The notes under the pieces: model-generated
The model's input: only the letters and a program-made list of their open reading frames with translations
Database searches by the model: none
What the model was told of the DNA's origin: nothing
Part shown: in pieces, positions 16,828 to 25,778 of the stretch
How the letters are laid out: each line of letters begins with the position of its first letter
How positions within the stretch are numbered: the first letter of the stretch is position 1
Program-made: the position numbers and the translations under genes
DNA from: Thiocapsa roseilacustris
Lineage (GTDB): Bacteria > Pseudomonadota > Gammaproteobacteria > Chromatiales > Chromatiaceae
Length of the DNA stretch: 64,000 bases
Direction: 5' to 3'
Assembly (NCBI RefSeq): GCF_041903755.1
Contig: NZ_JBBWVE010000015.1
Span: forward strand, 1 to 64,000

Positions 16828-18009
16828 ATGACCCCCGACCTCGATCAGGCACTCGACCAGGGGCTCGAGCGCCTGAGAACCGCGGGGCTCTACCGGCGCC
16901 GTCGAGTGCAGCACCGCCCGCAGCAGCCGGAGGCCATCGTGGACGGCCGCCCCATGCTGAGCTTCTGCAGCAACGACTACCTGGGGCTCGCCAATCACCC
17001 CGAGGTGATCGCGGCATTGAGACGAGGCGCGGAGCGTTGGGGCGTCGGCAGCGGCGCCGCCCATCTGGTCAACGGGCACAGCGCTGCCCATCATGCCTTG
17101 GAGGAGGAGCTGGCCGACTTCACCGGTCGACCCCGCGCGCTCCTCTTCTCGACCGGCTACATGGCGAACCTGGGCGTCATCTCGGCGCTGACCGGCCGCG
17201 GCGACACACTCTGGCAGGACCGGCTCAATCACGCCTCGCTGCTCGACGGCACACTCCTCTCACGCGCGACGCTGCGCCGTTATCCGCATGCCGATGCCGC
17301 CGAGCTCGAGCGTCTGATCGGCGACCAGAACCCCCGTATGATCGCCAGCGACGGCGTCTTCAGCATGGATGGCGACCTCGCTCCCTTGCCTGCACTCGCA
17401 CTGACCGCGCGCCGTGCGGGCGCCTGGCTCCTGGTCGACGATGCCCACGGGCTCGGCGTGCTCGGCCGCGAAGGGCGCGGGACGCTCGATCATTTTCGGC
17501 TCGACGCCGAGCAGGTGCCGATCCTGATGGGCACACTGGGCAAGGCATTCGGCACCTTCGGCGCCTTCGTGGCCGGCTCGGATGCCCTGATCGAGACCCT
17601 GATCCAGCGTGCGCGAAGCTACATCTACACCACGGCAACACCCCCGGCCATCGCCGAGGCGACACGCACGAGCCTCGCCCTCGCCCGTCAGGAGGACTGG
17701 CGACGCGAGCACCTGCAGGCCCTGATCTCCCGATTCCGGACCGGTGCGAACCAGCTCGATCTGCCGCTGTCCGAATCGCCGACGCCCATCCAGCCGCTGA
17801 TCGCGGGGAGCAGCCATCAGGCGCTGGCCTGGACGGCGGAGCTGGAGACCCGCGGGATCCTCGTCGGCGCCATCCGCCCGCCCACCGTGCCCGAGGGCAG
17901 CGCACGCCTGCGGGTCTGTCTGTCGGCCGCTCATACCGGTACCATGGTCGATCGCCTGCTCGACGCACTGGCGGCCCTGCGGCGCGAGGGGTGGGTAGTG
18001 GGTAGTTGA
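16828..18009 (+). CDS. bioF: 8-amino-7-oxononanoate synthase
   Basis: PLP enzyme that condenses pimeloyl-ACP with alanine in the first committed step of the biotin bicyclic ring. At 393 residues it has the family motifs SFCSNDYLGLANHPEV, GSGAAHLVNGHS, DDAHGLGVLG and the PLP-lysine region MGTLGKAFGTFGAFV. The last codons (VVGS) come from a GTGGGTA-type tandem array that continues into the gap, so the extreme C-terminus is set by a repeat. bioH follows. Confidence 0.96.
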   Translation: MTPDLDQALDQGLERLRTAGLYRRRRVQHRPQQPEAIVDGRPMLSFCSNDYLGLANHPEVIAALRRGAERWGVGSGAAHLVNGHSAAHHALEEELADFTGRPRALLFSTGYMANLGVISALTGRGDTLWQDRLNHASLLDGTLLSRATLRRYPHADAAELERLIGDQNPRMIASDGVFSMDGDLAPLPALALTARRAGAWLLVDDAHGLGVLGREGRGTLDHFRLDAEQVPILMGTLGKAFGTFGAFVAGSDALIETLIQRARSYIYTTATPPAIAEATRTSLALARQEDWRREHLQALISRFRTGANQLDLPLSESPTPIQPLIAGSSHQALAWTAELETRGILVGAIRPPTVPEGSARLRVCLSAAHTGTMVDRLLDALAALRREGWVVGS

Positions 18010-18160
18010 GAGTGGGGAGTGGGTAGTGGAGAGTGGTTAGGCGATTTCCGGAAGACTCCATGCCGTTGTGCTGACTATAGGAAGCACAACATCCACTATC
18101 CACTATCCACTATCCACTATCCACTATCCACTATCCACTATCCACTACCCACTATCCACG
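17990..18160. repeat. Facing heptamer arrays with a GTTGTGC repeat between
   Basis: The plus strand has a GTGGGTAGT-type array (17990-18040) and then eight perfect ATCCACT units plus two variants (18091-18160). The arrays are roughly complementary, so they can form a stem. Between them lies a 47-bp GTTGTGC-family repeat (18044-18090) beginning ATTTCCGGAAGACTCC. The whole fills the bioF-bioH gap. Confidence 0.8.
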
Positions 18161-18183
18161 ATCCGCTCACGACCAAGCACCGA

Positions 18184-18996
18184 ATGACCGACGCGACTCA
18201 CGCACAGCACGCCGACCGCCACCTGGTTCTGCTCCACGGCTGGGGAATGAACAGCGCCGTCTGGGACGGTTTCGCCGGCGATCTCCCGGCCGGCGTCATC
18301 CCCTGCCCCATCGATCTGCCCGGCCACGGCGATCGCGCCTTCTCGCCGCGACTCGGCGACCTCTGGTCGTGGGCCGACGCCTGCCTGGAGGCCGCCCCGG
18401 AACGCGCGATCTGGCTCGGCTGGTCGCTCGGCGCACTGGTCGCACTGGCGGCCGCGGTGCGTGCGCCCAAACGGGTCGAAGGCTTGATCCTTATGACCGG
18501 CACACCGCGTTTCGTGCGCGCGGCGGACTGGACGCCGGCCATGCTGCCCGAGACGCTCGAGCAGTTCCACGCTGGTCTGCTCGCCGATTCGGCCGAGACA
18601 CTCGCGCGCTTCCTCGCGCTCCAGGTGCGCGGCAGCGACGACGCGCGCGAGACCCTGCGGGGCCTGCGCCGGCGCATCGCCGAGCGGCCGCAGCCGGACT
18701 CGGATGCGCTCTCGATCGGCCTGGACATCCTGCGCGACGAAGACATGCGCGGCCGGCTCCCGGACATCCGCTGTCCGACACTCTGGATTTTCGGCACCCA
18801 TGACGCCCTCGTACCACCGGCCGTGGCCGAGCGTGTCGAGATCCTGATGCCGGGCGCGGCCACAGCCATCATCCAGGGTGCCGCACACGCGCCGCACCTT
18901 TCACACCCCGGTCGCACCCGCGAGACCGTTCGAGCCTACCTGAGCCGAATCGAGGGTCCGGCGACGCTTCCGGGCGAAGGCCGGGCCACACCATGA
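18184..18996 (+). CDS. bioH: Pimeloyl-ACP methyl ester carboxylesterase
   Basis: Alpha/beta hydrolase that removes the methyl group from pimeloyl-ACP methyl ester, ending BioC-dependent pimelate synthesis. The 270-residue protein has the oxyanion region LLHGWGMNSAVWD, nucleophile elbow LGWSLGALVAL, the acid in FGTHDALVP and the histidine in GAAHAPHLSHP. ATG 18184 follows the heptamer array; the frame upstream translates the repeat and is not coding. The stop overlaps the bioC start (ATGA). Confidence 0.95.
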   Translation: MTDATHAQHADRHLVLLHGWGMNSAVWDGFAGDLPAGVIPCPIDLPGHGDRAFSPRLGDLWSWADACLEAAPERAIWLGWSLGALVALAAAVRAPKRVEGLILMTGTPRFVRAADWTPAMLPETLEQFHAGLLADSAETLARFLALQVRGSDDARETLRGLRRRIAERPQPDSDALSIGLDILRDEDMRGRLPDIRCPTLWIFGTHDALVPPAVAERVEILMPGAATAIIQGAAHAPHLSHPGRTRETVRAYLSRIEGPATLPGEGRATP

Positions 18997-19898
18997 GCCC
19001 GATCGACGATTGGATCGATAAAGCCCGGGCCCGGCGCAATTTCGAGCAGGCCGCCAAGCGCTACGACAGTGTCGCCGTACTCCAGCGCGAGATCGCCGAC
19101 CGGCTGCTGGAACGGCTCGATTACGTGCGTCTCGAGCCCAAGCGCCTGCTCGACCTCGGGGCCGGTACGGGCTATGCCGTCGAGGCGCTACATCGGCGTT
19201 ACCGCACGGCGCGGGTTATCGCACTGGACTTCGCATACGGCATGCTGTTGCAGGCGCGCCGGCGCGGTGGCTGGCTCAGGCGGCCGCTGTGCGTTTGTGC
19301 GGATGCCGAAGCGCTCCCGCTGGCCGACGGCGCGGTCGATCTCATCGTCTCGAACGCCACCTTTCAGTGGTGCAACGATCTCGATCGCACCTTCGCCGAG
19401 TGCCTGCGTGTCCTGCGTCCGGGCGGCCTCCTGATGTTCAGCACCTTCGGACCCGATACCTTGAAGGAGCTGCGCCAAGCCTGGGCGCGCGTCGATGGCG
19501 CCTCGCACGTGAGTCCCTTCCTCGACATGCACGACGTCGGCGATGCCTTGGTGCGCGCCCGCTTCGCAGACCCGGTGATGGACACCGAGCGAATGACCCT
19601 GACCTACTCCGCCGTCCGCGAGTTGATGCATGACCTCAGAATCCTGGGTGCGGGCAACGCAACCGCCGATCGCCCGCGCGGTCTCACCGGGCGTGCCCGG
19701 CTCGCGGCCTTGGTCGCGGCCTACGAAATCCACCGCAACGACGGTCGACTCCCGGCCAGCTACGAGGTCGTCTACGGCCACGCATGGGTACCGCAGCAGA
19801 AACCCGCGCAGGGCGGCATCGCCGTCCCCATAAGCGCGATCGGACGCCGCAATCGCGCGACCGCGCCCGCGGATCGCGCCGTCGAGACCGGTGGCTGA
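18993..19898 (+). CDS. bioC: Malonyl-ACP O-methyltransferase
   Basis: SAM-dependent methyltransferase that caps malonyl-ACP to start pimelate synthesis. The 301-residue protein shows SAM motif LLDLGAGTGYAVEAL, DADAEALPL-like acidic motif II (CADAEALPLADG), FQWCNDL and FGPDTLKELRQAW, typical of BioC. Its start overlaps bioH by four bases, so the partner methyltransferase and esterase are coupled. bioB and bioA are not in the window. Confidence 0.95.
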   Translation: MSPIDDWIDKARARRNFEQAAKRYDSVAVLQREIADRLLERLDYVRLEPKRLLDLGAGTGYAVEALHRRYRTARVIALDFAYGMLLQARRRGGWLRRPLCVCADAEALPLADGAVDLIVSNATFQWCNDLDRTFAECLRVLRPGGLLMFSTFGPDTLKELRQAWARVDGASHVSPFLDMHDVGDALVRARFADPVMDTERMTLTYSAVRELMHDLRILGAGNATADRPRGLTGRARLAALVAAYEIHRNDGRLPASYEVVYGHAWVPQQKPAQGGIAVPISAIGRRNRATAPADRAVETGG

Positions 19899-19905
19899 CC
19901 CCACC

Positions 19906-20096
19906 TAAACCGCGTCCGGAGCGAGATGCTGACTTTCGAGCGAGCTCGACGCTTGGTGGGTACCTAAACTAAACCGCGCCCGGTGCGGTATGCGTCATTT
20001 GTTGGAGTGGATCGGCCGCGCCGGCTCCAGCGGTCATGACGTCTGCCGCGGCCGATCCCATCCAACAACATCGCATATCGCGCTGGGCGCGGTTTA
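19906..20096. repeat. Truncated type II element plus 127-bp inverted type I element
   Basis: The start of a type II element (19906 to about 19968) is followed by 19970-20096, which contains two left halves of a type I element head to head. The 54-bp arms are nearly perfectly complementary around a short centre, ending TAAACCGCGCCC and GGGCGCGGTTTA. The bioD ribosome binding site (GGGAGGA, 20098-20104) begins two bases after it. Confidence 0.85.
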
Positions 20097-20114
20097 AGGG
20101 AGGATCGCATCGCC

Positions 20115-20864
20115 ATGCACGGACTCTTCGTGACAGGAACGGATACCGGCTGCGGCAAGACCGAGATCAGTCTCGGGCTGATGGCCGCGCTGCAGGCGAC
20201 GGGGCAAAGCGTGCTCGGGATGAAGCCGGTCGCCTCCGGTTGCGCCGGCGGCCCCGACGGGTTGCGCAACGATGATGCCGTAAGATTGCGCGCTCAGGGC
20301 AGCTCCGAGGCGCCCTATGGCGTGGTCAACCCCTATGCCTTCGAGCCCGCCATCGCGCCGCACATCGCCGCCGGCCAGGCCGGGGTCGAGATCGGCCTGC
20401 CGACCATCGAGCAGGCGTATCGAGCGCTCGCGGGCGAGGCCGATCAGGTCGTCGTCGAGGGCGTCGGCGGCTGGCGCGTACCCTTGGGGCCGCAGCTTTT
20501 CCTCAGCGACATCCCCAAGGCGCTGGGGCTGCCGGTCATCCTGGTGGTCGGTTTGAGACTCGGATGTATCAACCACACGCTGCTGACGGTCGAGAGCATT
20601 CAGTGCACAGGCGGTGTCCTGGTCGGCTGGGTCGGCAATCAGGTCGACCCGACGATGCTGTCTCGCGACGCCAACCTCGCCACCCTCGCGGCCCTGATCG
20701 ACGCGCCCTGTCTTGGCGTCCTGCCCTGGCTCGAAGAGCCGACCCCGAGCGAGCTGGCCGGATACCTCCATCCCGAGCTGATCGATCTGCAGCCGCGGCA
20801 TTCCGCCAAGCTCGCCACGACCCAGACTCGGAAAGGAGCTCGGACCGGAAAGCGTCGCGCGTAG
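20115..20864 (+). CDS. bioD: Dethiobiotin synthetase
   Basis: ATP-dependent ring closure of diaminopelargonate to dethiobiotin. The 249-residue protein has the P-loop GTDTGCGKTE at the very N-terminus, the substrate lysine motif GMKPVASG, and VVEGVGGWRVPL. A strong GGGAGGA site sits 10 nt upstream, directly after a large repeat hairpin that separates it from bioC. A short basic tail follows the conserved domain. Confidence 0.95.
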   Translation: MHGLFVTGTDTGCGKTEISLGLMAALQATGQSVLGMKPVASGCAGGPDGLRNDDAVRLRAQGSSEAPYGVVNPYAFEPAIAPHIAAGQAGVEIGLPTIEQAYRALAGEADQVVVEGVGGWRVPLGPQLFLSDIPKALGLPVILVVGLRLGCINHTLLTVESIQCTGGVLVGWVGNQVDPTMLSRDANLATLAALIDAPCLGVLPWLEEPTPSELAGYLHPELIDLQPRHSAKLATTQTRKGARTGKRRA

Positions 20865-20930
20865 ACGGGCGTTGTCAGCTATTCTTGGTTCTCGGCACCT
20901 CAGGTGCTCCTCACCCACATTGGATCCGGA

Positions 20931-22166
20931 ATGATCGCCCTTTCGATGCCGTCTCAAAGCCGCAATCGCCCCCCGTCGAAGCCCCTTGCCATGGTCACGT
21001 TTGGACTCATGCTCGTTTTCGTTGCCGTCCTGGCCGCGCCGACGGCGCTGGCGGACCCGGTGGCCCAAGTCCGGGCCCTTCCCCAGGCAAGCCTGCTGCT
21101 TCAGGAGAACGGCCGTGACCTGATCGCGACCCGCGCCGAGACACCGCGCATCCCGGCCTCGACCATGAAGGTGCTGACCGCGTTCGCCGCGCTCGAGACC
21201 TGGGGACGCGACCATCGCTTCGAGACCGACTTCTACACCGACGACGCCGGCTGGCTCTGGGTCAGAGGATATGCCGACCCCTATCTGGTCTCGGAGGAGC
21301 TCGACAAGGTCGTGAGCGCACTTGCAGCCAAGGGCCCGCGCCGGATCACCGGCATCGGTCTCGACGACAGCTTCTTCAGCCCGGATGTCGAGATCGCCGG
21401 ACGCTCCTCGACCGACAACCCCTACGACGCGCCCGTGACCGCCTTGGCGGCCAACTTCAACACCCTGAACCTGATTCGTACCGGCGACAGCATCAAGAGC
21501 GCCGAGCCGCAGACCCCGCTGACCGACTCGGCTCGACGCTTCGGCATGGCCGGGGCGGCCGGCAAGCAGCGTGTGAATCTTCGCGAGCGCGACAAGGCGC
21601 TACGCTATTTCGGCGAGCTGCTCGCCGCCAAGCTCGAAGGCGCCGGCATCCAGGTCGGCGAGCCGCAACGCATCGCGCCCATGCCGCGCGACGCCAGGCG
21701 CATCTACCGCCACGCCAACAGCCGCACCCTCGCCGAGATGGCGTCGCCGATGCTCAAATATTCAAACAATTTCATCGCCAATGCGCTCTTCCTGCGGCTG
21801 GCCGATCCGCAGGGCACCGGGCAGGTCACCATGACCGGCGCGAAACGCGCCATGACAGACTTCTCGCGCAAGCGCTTCGCATGGCGCGATTTCACGATCG
21901 ACGACGGCGCCGGTCTCTCGCGTGCCAATCGGCTCAGCGCCCGGCAGCTCGTGGAGCTGCTCGACGCCTTCGAACCCTATCGGGATTTGATGCCGCAGCA
22001 AGACGGTAACCCCGCCGTGCGTGCCAAGACCGGCACCTTGCGCGGCGTCAGCACCTATGCCGGCTATGTCCGCCGCGGCGCGAGCTGGGAACCCTTCGCC
22101 CTGATGATCAACGAGCCGGTCGACGGCGCCATCAGACAACGCGTCGCCAGCAGCTTGGCACGCTGA
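20931..22166 (+). CDS. dacB: D-alanyl-D-alanine carboxypeptidase/endopeptidase, S13 (PBP4-type)
   Basis: Periplasmic penicillin-binding protein that trims or cleaves peptidoglycan cross-links. All three active-site motifs of the S13 family are present: S77-T-M-K80, S278-N-N280 and K366-T-G. A hydrophobic signal segment ends in TALA near residue 40. With 411 residues it is shorter than E. coli DacB. Start choices are ATG 20931 (used), ATG 20946 and ATG 20991; a GTG at 20904 has no better site. Orthology to dacB is by family. Confidence 0.88.
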   Translation: MIALSMPSQSRNRPPSKPLAMVTFGLMLVFVAVLAAPTALADPVAQVRALPQASLLLQENGRDLIATRAETPRIPASTMKVLTAFAALETWGRDHRFETDFYTDDAGWLWVRGYADPYLVSEELDKVVSALAAKGPRRITGIGLDDSFFSPDVEIAGRSSTDNPYDAPVTALAANFNTLNLIRTGDSIKSAEPQTPLTDSARRFGMAGAAGKQRVNLRERDKALRYFGELLAAKLEGAGIQVGEPQRIAPMPRDARRIYRHANSRTLAEMASPMLKYSNNFIANALFLRLADPQGTGQVTMTGAKRAMTDFSRKRFAWRDFTIDDGAGLSRANRLSARQLVELLDAFEPYRDLMPQQDGNPAVRAKTGTLRGVSTYAGYVRRGASWEPFALMINEPVDGAIRQRVASSLAR

Positions 22167-22203
22167 CCGCCCAACTCATCCCCTCGACCATCGGGAGCTC
22201 GCC

Positions 22204-23067
22204 GTGGATTGTTCGACAGCTGCGACTGCGCCCCGGCGCAGAACGGGTTCGCTCGCGGCCTCGGCGTTCATCGTGCTGCTCGCGACGGGCTGTGCGGTCA
22301 TGCCCGATGCCGACCGCGAGACGGGCCTGCCGGCCGATATCGCAGGCGCCCCGGTCCTCGGCGCCGCCTCCGGCTTCCCGTCGCTCGCGCCCCTGATGCG
22401 CCGGGTGACCCCTGCAGTGGTGAACATCTCGGTCAAGTCCGAGGTACCGATGGAGGACCATCCCTTCCTGCGCGATCCGGAGTTTCGCGCCTTCCTCGAT
22501 CGATTCGGTTTGCCCGCACCCGAGGAAGGGGAGATTGAACAACGCCAGAGCGTAGGCTCGGGGATCATCGTCGATGCCGCCCGCGGCTATGTGATGACGA
22601 ACGATCATCTGCTGCGCAACGCGACCGAGATTCAAGTCACGCTCAAGGACAGGCGCAGCTTCCGCGCGCGGCGATTGGGCTCGGACGCCGCCTCGGACGT
22701 CGCCATCCTCGAGATTCCGCCGGTAGACGTGCGCCCGCTCAAGCTCGGCGACTCCAATCGACTGGAGGTCGGCGACTTCGTCATCGCCATCGGCAATCCG
22801 TTCGGCTTGGGCCAGACCGTCACCTCCGGCATCGTGAGCGCCGTCGGGCGCAGCGGGATCGCCGGCAACCGGCTCGGCGAGCTGATCCAGACCGACGCTT
22901 CCATCAATCCTGGCAACTCGGGCGGCCCTTTGATCAACCTCGGCGGCGAGGTCATCGGCATCAACACCGCCCTCATCGGCCCGAGCGGAGGCAACGTCGG
23001 GATCGGTTTCGCGGTGCCGAGCAATCGCGCCAGGGTGGCCTTGGACAAGGTGATGCGCGGGCGATGA
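22204..23067 (+). CDS. HtrA/DegP-like serine protease lipoprotein lacking PDZ domains
   Basis: A 287-residue chymotrypsin-fold protease with a lipoprotein signal (lipobox ATGC, C30) and a complete catalytic triad: H135 in MTNDHLL, D165 in SDVAILE and S239 in NPGNSGGPL. DegP-type proteins continue into one or two PDZ domains; this one stops at DKVMRGR, exactly where the first PDZ should begin. The DNA that follows holds a transporter remnant, so a deletion may have removed the PDZ region. GTG start. It may still be an active envelope protease. Confidence 0.87.
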   Translation: MDCSTAATAPRRRTGSLAASAFIVLLATGCAVMPDADRETGLPADIAGAPVLGAASGFPSLAPLMRRVTPAVVNISVKSEVPMEDHPFLRDPEFRAFLDRFGLPAPEEGEIEQRQSVGSGIIVDAARGYVMTNDHLLRNATEIQVTLKDRRSFRARRLGSDAASDVAILEIPPVDVRPLKLGDSNRLEVGDFVIAIGNPFGLGQTVTSGIVSAVGRSGIAGNRLGELIQTDASINPGNSGGPLINLGGEVIGINTALIGPSGGNVGIGFAVPSNRARVALDKVMRGR

Positions 23068-23155
23068 CCCTGCGACTGTGCGGTTCAACGCGTCGGCCTT
23101 GCGCATCAACCCGGCCACGTCGCTGATCGGAGCGGCAGGGAGAAGCGCAGCGCAG

Positions 23156-23326
23156 TCCACCAGCGCCGGCAACCTCACCCTGATCGGCGCCGCAAGCAAC
23201 ATCATCATCGTCCAAGCCGCCGAGCGTCGCGGGGCGCACCTCGGGTTCTGGGTCTTCTTTGCCGTCGGGGCACCGCTCACGCTATTGAATTTGGCGGTGT
23301 ACTGGGCCTGGCTCGGGATGATCCTG
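23156..23326 (+). pseudogene. C-terminal remnant of an ArsB/NhaD-type ion transporter
   Basis: An open frame reads SAGNLTLIGAASNIIIVQAA, then ERRGAHLGFWVFFAVGAPLT and LLNLAVYWAWL. This is the typical end of an ArsB/NhaD/SLC13-type transporter, with the conserved G-N-L-T-L-I-G-A-A-S-N block and a last membrane helix. Everything N-terminal to it is missing and replaced by the HtrA-like gene 89 bp upstream. It is probably a leftover of a deletion. Confidence 0.65.
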
Positions 23327-23358
23327 ATCGGGCGAGGGCTGCTGGGCGGACGCTTGGG

Positions 23359-23412
23359 TAATTTCCGGAAAATTCGCTCCACGTAGGTTGTGCCGACGAT
23401 AGGAAGCACGAC
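23359..23412. repeat. GTAGGTTGTGC repeat, extended form
   Basis: AATTTCCGGAAAATTCGCTCC followed by GTAGGTTGTGCCGACGATAG and GAAGCACGACC. The same arrangement, including the TTTCCGGAA lead, is found between bioF and bioH, so the repeat unit is about 50 bp. Confidence 0.7.
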
Positions 23413-23519
23413 CTGCGGCACTACCACGCTTGCCGGCATGCACAGTCGAGATGCTCGTTCCCGAAAAGCGCCTTCGTCCCTGACAGCTCAAGCCTTGAAC
23501 AAACCGTCGCAGAGTTTTT

Positions 23520-23582
23520 CGTTGTCGTTGTCGTTGTCGTGCGGAATCCGATTACGATTACGACAACGACAACGACGACAAG
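23520..23582 (-). repeat. GTTGTC hairpin element 3' of dnaB
   Basis: GTTGTCGTTGTCGTTGTCGT, a short centre CGGAATCCGATTACGATT, then ACGACAACGACAACGACGAC. The arms can pair. It lies 55 bp past the dnaB stop on the minus strand. Confidence 0.8.
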
Positions 23583-23636
23583 GACTCGCAGATCTTTCGA
23601 CCACGCTTCTTGGTTCCGGCTCTGCCGCCTTAGCGC

Positions 23637-25031
23637 TCAGTCTCCACCCTCGCCGTAATAGTTGCCGATATAATTCTCGAACTTGGTGTACTTGCCGAGA
23701 AAGGTCAGCCGAGTCGTCCCGATGGGCCCGTTGCGCTGTTTGGCGATGATGATCTCGGCGACACCCTTGTCCTTCGTGTCCTCGTGATAGACCTCATCGC
23801 GATAGATGAAGACGATGAGGTCTGCATCCTGCTCGATTGCGCCCGACTCGCGCAGGTCCGACATCACGGGCCGCTTGTTCGGCCGCTGCTCGAGGCTGCG
23901 GTTGAGCTGCGAAAGTGCGATGATCGGGACGTTGAGCTCCTTGGCGAGTGCCTTGAGCGAGCGGGAAATCGCGGAGATCTCGGTCGCCCGATTCTCGCCG
24001 ACACCGGGGGCCTGCATGAGCTGGATGTAGTCCAGAACGATCAGGCCCAGATCGTCCTGATCGCGTTTGAGACGTCGCGCACGCGCCCGGACCTCGGTCG
24101 GCGAGAGGGCGGGCGTGTCGTCGATGAACATGGATGCGCCGGCGAGGATGTTGACCGCCGATGTCAGGCGTGGCCACTCGTCGTCCTCCAGCCGCCCGGT
24201 CCTAACACGGTGCTGATCGATGCGCCCGAGCGAGGACATCATGCGCATGGCCAGCGAGTCGCCGGGCATCTCCATGCTGAAGACCGCCACCGGGCGCCTG
24301 GATTGGATGGCCACATGCTCGGCCATGTTCATGGCAAAGCTCGTTTTTCCCATGGATGGGCGCCCCGCCACGATGATGAGGTCGGCGGGCTGCAGCCCCG
24401 AGGTCATCAGGTCGAAGTCGGTGAAGCCGGTCGCCAGACCCGTGATGGGCTCGTCGCGCTGATAGAGTGCGTCGATCCGCTCGACCGCACGGCCGAGCAG
24501 GGTCTTGATCGGCTGGAACCCGCCGCCGCCGCGCGCCTCCTGCTCGGCGATCTCGAAAACGCGTCGCTCGGCCGCATCGAGCAGCTCGGCCGCATCGCGC
24601 CCCATGGGGTTGTAGCCGCTGTCGGCGATGTCCGTACCTGCGGCAATCATCTGGCGCAGCACCGAGGTCTGGCGGACGATCTTGGCGTAGGCCTTGATGT
24701 TGGCCGCGCTCGGGGTCTCTTTGGCGATGGTCCCGAGATACGGAAGCCCGCCCGCGCCTTCGAGCTGCTCGGTACGCTCGAGCGTCTCGGCGAGGGTCAC
24801 CAGATCGAAGGGTTGGTCCTCCGCGGCCAGTTTGGCGATCGCGCGAAAGATGAGTCGGTGCTCGCGTCGATAGAGGTCACGCTCGGTGACCATATCGGCG
24901 ATGCGGTCCCAGGTGCTGTTGTCCAGCATGAGACCACCGAGCAAGGATTGCTCGGCATGGATGTTGTGCGGCGGGATGCGGAGCTCGTCGAAGTCCGTGC
25001 CCGGGAGGCCTTGGGAGTCCGAGTCGAACAT
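23637..25031 (-). CDS. dnaB: Replicative DNA helicase DnaB
   Basis: Hexameric 5'-3' helicase that drives the replication fork. The 464-residue protein has the N-terminal domain (RIPPHNIHAEQSLLGGLML) and the RecA-like motor with Walker A GRPSMGKTSFAMN, Walker B LIVLDYIQLM and the arginine-finger region. It follows rplI on the minus strand, as in many gammaproteobacteria. Confidence 0.97.
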   Translation of the reverse strand: MFDSDSQGLPGTDFDELRIPPHNIHAEQSLLGGLMLDNSTWDRIADMVTERDLYRREHRLIFRAIAKLAAEDQPFDLVTLAETLERTEQLEGAGGLPYLGTIAKETPSAANIKAYAKIVRQTSVLRQMIAAGTDIADSGYNPMGRDAAELLDAAERRVFEIAEQEARGGGGFQPIKTLLGRAVERIDALYQRDEPITGLATGFTDFDLMTSGLQPADLIIVAGRPSMGKTSFAMNMAEHVAIQSRRPVAVFSMEMPGDSLAMRMMSSLGRIDQHRVRTGRLEDDEWPRLTSAVNILAGASMFIDDTPALSPTEVRARARRLKRDQDDLGLIVLDYIQLMQAPGVGENRATEISAISRSLKALAKELNVPIIALSQLNRSLEQRPNKRPVMSDLRESGAIEQDADLIVFIYRDEVYHEDTKDKGVAEIIIAKQRNGPIGTTRLTFLGKYTKFENYIGNYYGEGGD

Positions 25032-25180
25032 AGATCACCCCCGGCCCGAATGACTCACGCAAAGGCGTGGGTTTCGCCAGACCTTCGAGTCGAGTCGCGT
25101 GACGTGCCCGGTGGGTCCGAGTGAGGCTCGCTGTGAATCCGGCGGACATGCGCCGCCGGACCATAAGGATACAGGCGCTA

Positions 25181-25630
25181 TCAGTTCTCGGGAACCACGT
25201 CAACCTTGATGGTGCCATCCACCTCGGGGTGCAGGTGCAGGGTCACCTCGTACTCGCCGGCAGCGCGAAACGGCCCGCCCGAGAGCTTGATCTCCTGCTT
25301 CGTCAGCGTGAACCCGGCGGCGGTCACCGCATCGGCGATGTCGCCGGTGCCGACCGAGCCGAACAGCCGTCCCTGCTCGCCGGCACGGCGAGCAATCGTG
25401 ACGCTTATCCCTGCGAGACGATCACGACGGGCACGGGCCTCGGCCAATTGCTCCTCTGCGACCTGCTCAAGCTCGGCGCGCCGAGCCTCGAAGGCTTCGA
25501 GGTTGGCGTCGGTCGCCGACACGGCAAATCCGGACGGGATCAAATAATTTCGGCCATAGCCCGAACGGACACTGACCTTGTCGCCGAGCGCACCGAGGCG
25601 ACCGACATTCTTCAGCAGGATAACTTCCAC
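25181..25630 (-). CDS. rplI: 50S ribosomal protein L9
   Basis: A 149-residue L9 with the N-terminal RNA-binding part MEVILLKNVGRLGALGD...NYLIPSGFA, the long connecting helix and the C-terminal domain (GSVGTGDIADAVTA). It sits between a DUF2232 gene and dnaB in the rpsF-rpsR-rplI-dnaB cluster. The start is preceded by an AT-rich stretch. Confidence 0.97.
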   Translation of the reverse strand: MEVILLKNVGRLGALGDKVSVRSGYGRNYLIPSGFAVSATDANLEAFEARRAELEQVAEEQLAEARARRDRLAGISVTIARRAGEQGRLFGSVGTGDIADAVTAAGFTLTKQEIKLSGGPFRAAGEYEVTLHLHPEVDGTIKVDVVPEN

Positions 25631-25778
25631 GTATGTATTCCTCTCAAAAGTTCTTCGAGATCAGGGTAATGCACCCTCGATCCTCGGGTGATCCTCCGGA
25701 ACGGGCGGCGCATGCTCCGGAAACTGATCCATTCCGTCAAGATCTGTCGGTCAAAGGGTTTCGGTCAATCCGCGCGGG

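Noticed and set aside
18091..18160. CRISPR-like or origin iteron array between bioF and bioH
   Set aside because: Heptamers are contiguous with no spacers, no replication gene is near, and a facing complementary array argues for a hairpin-type repeat.
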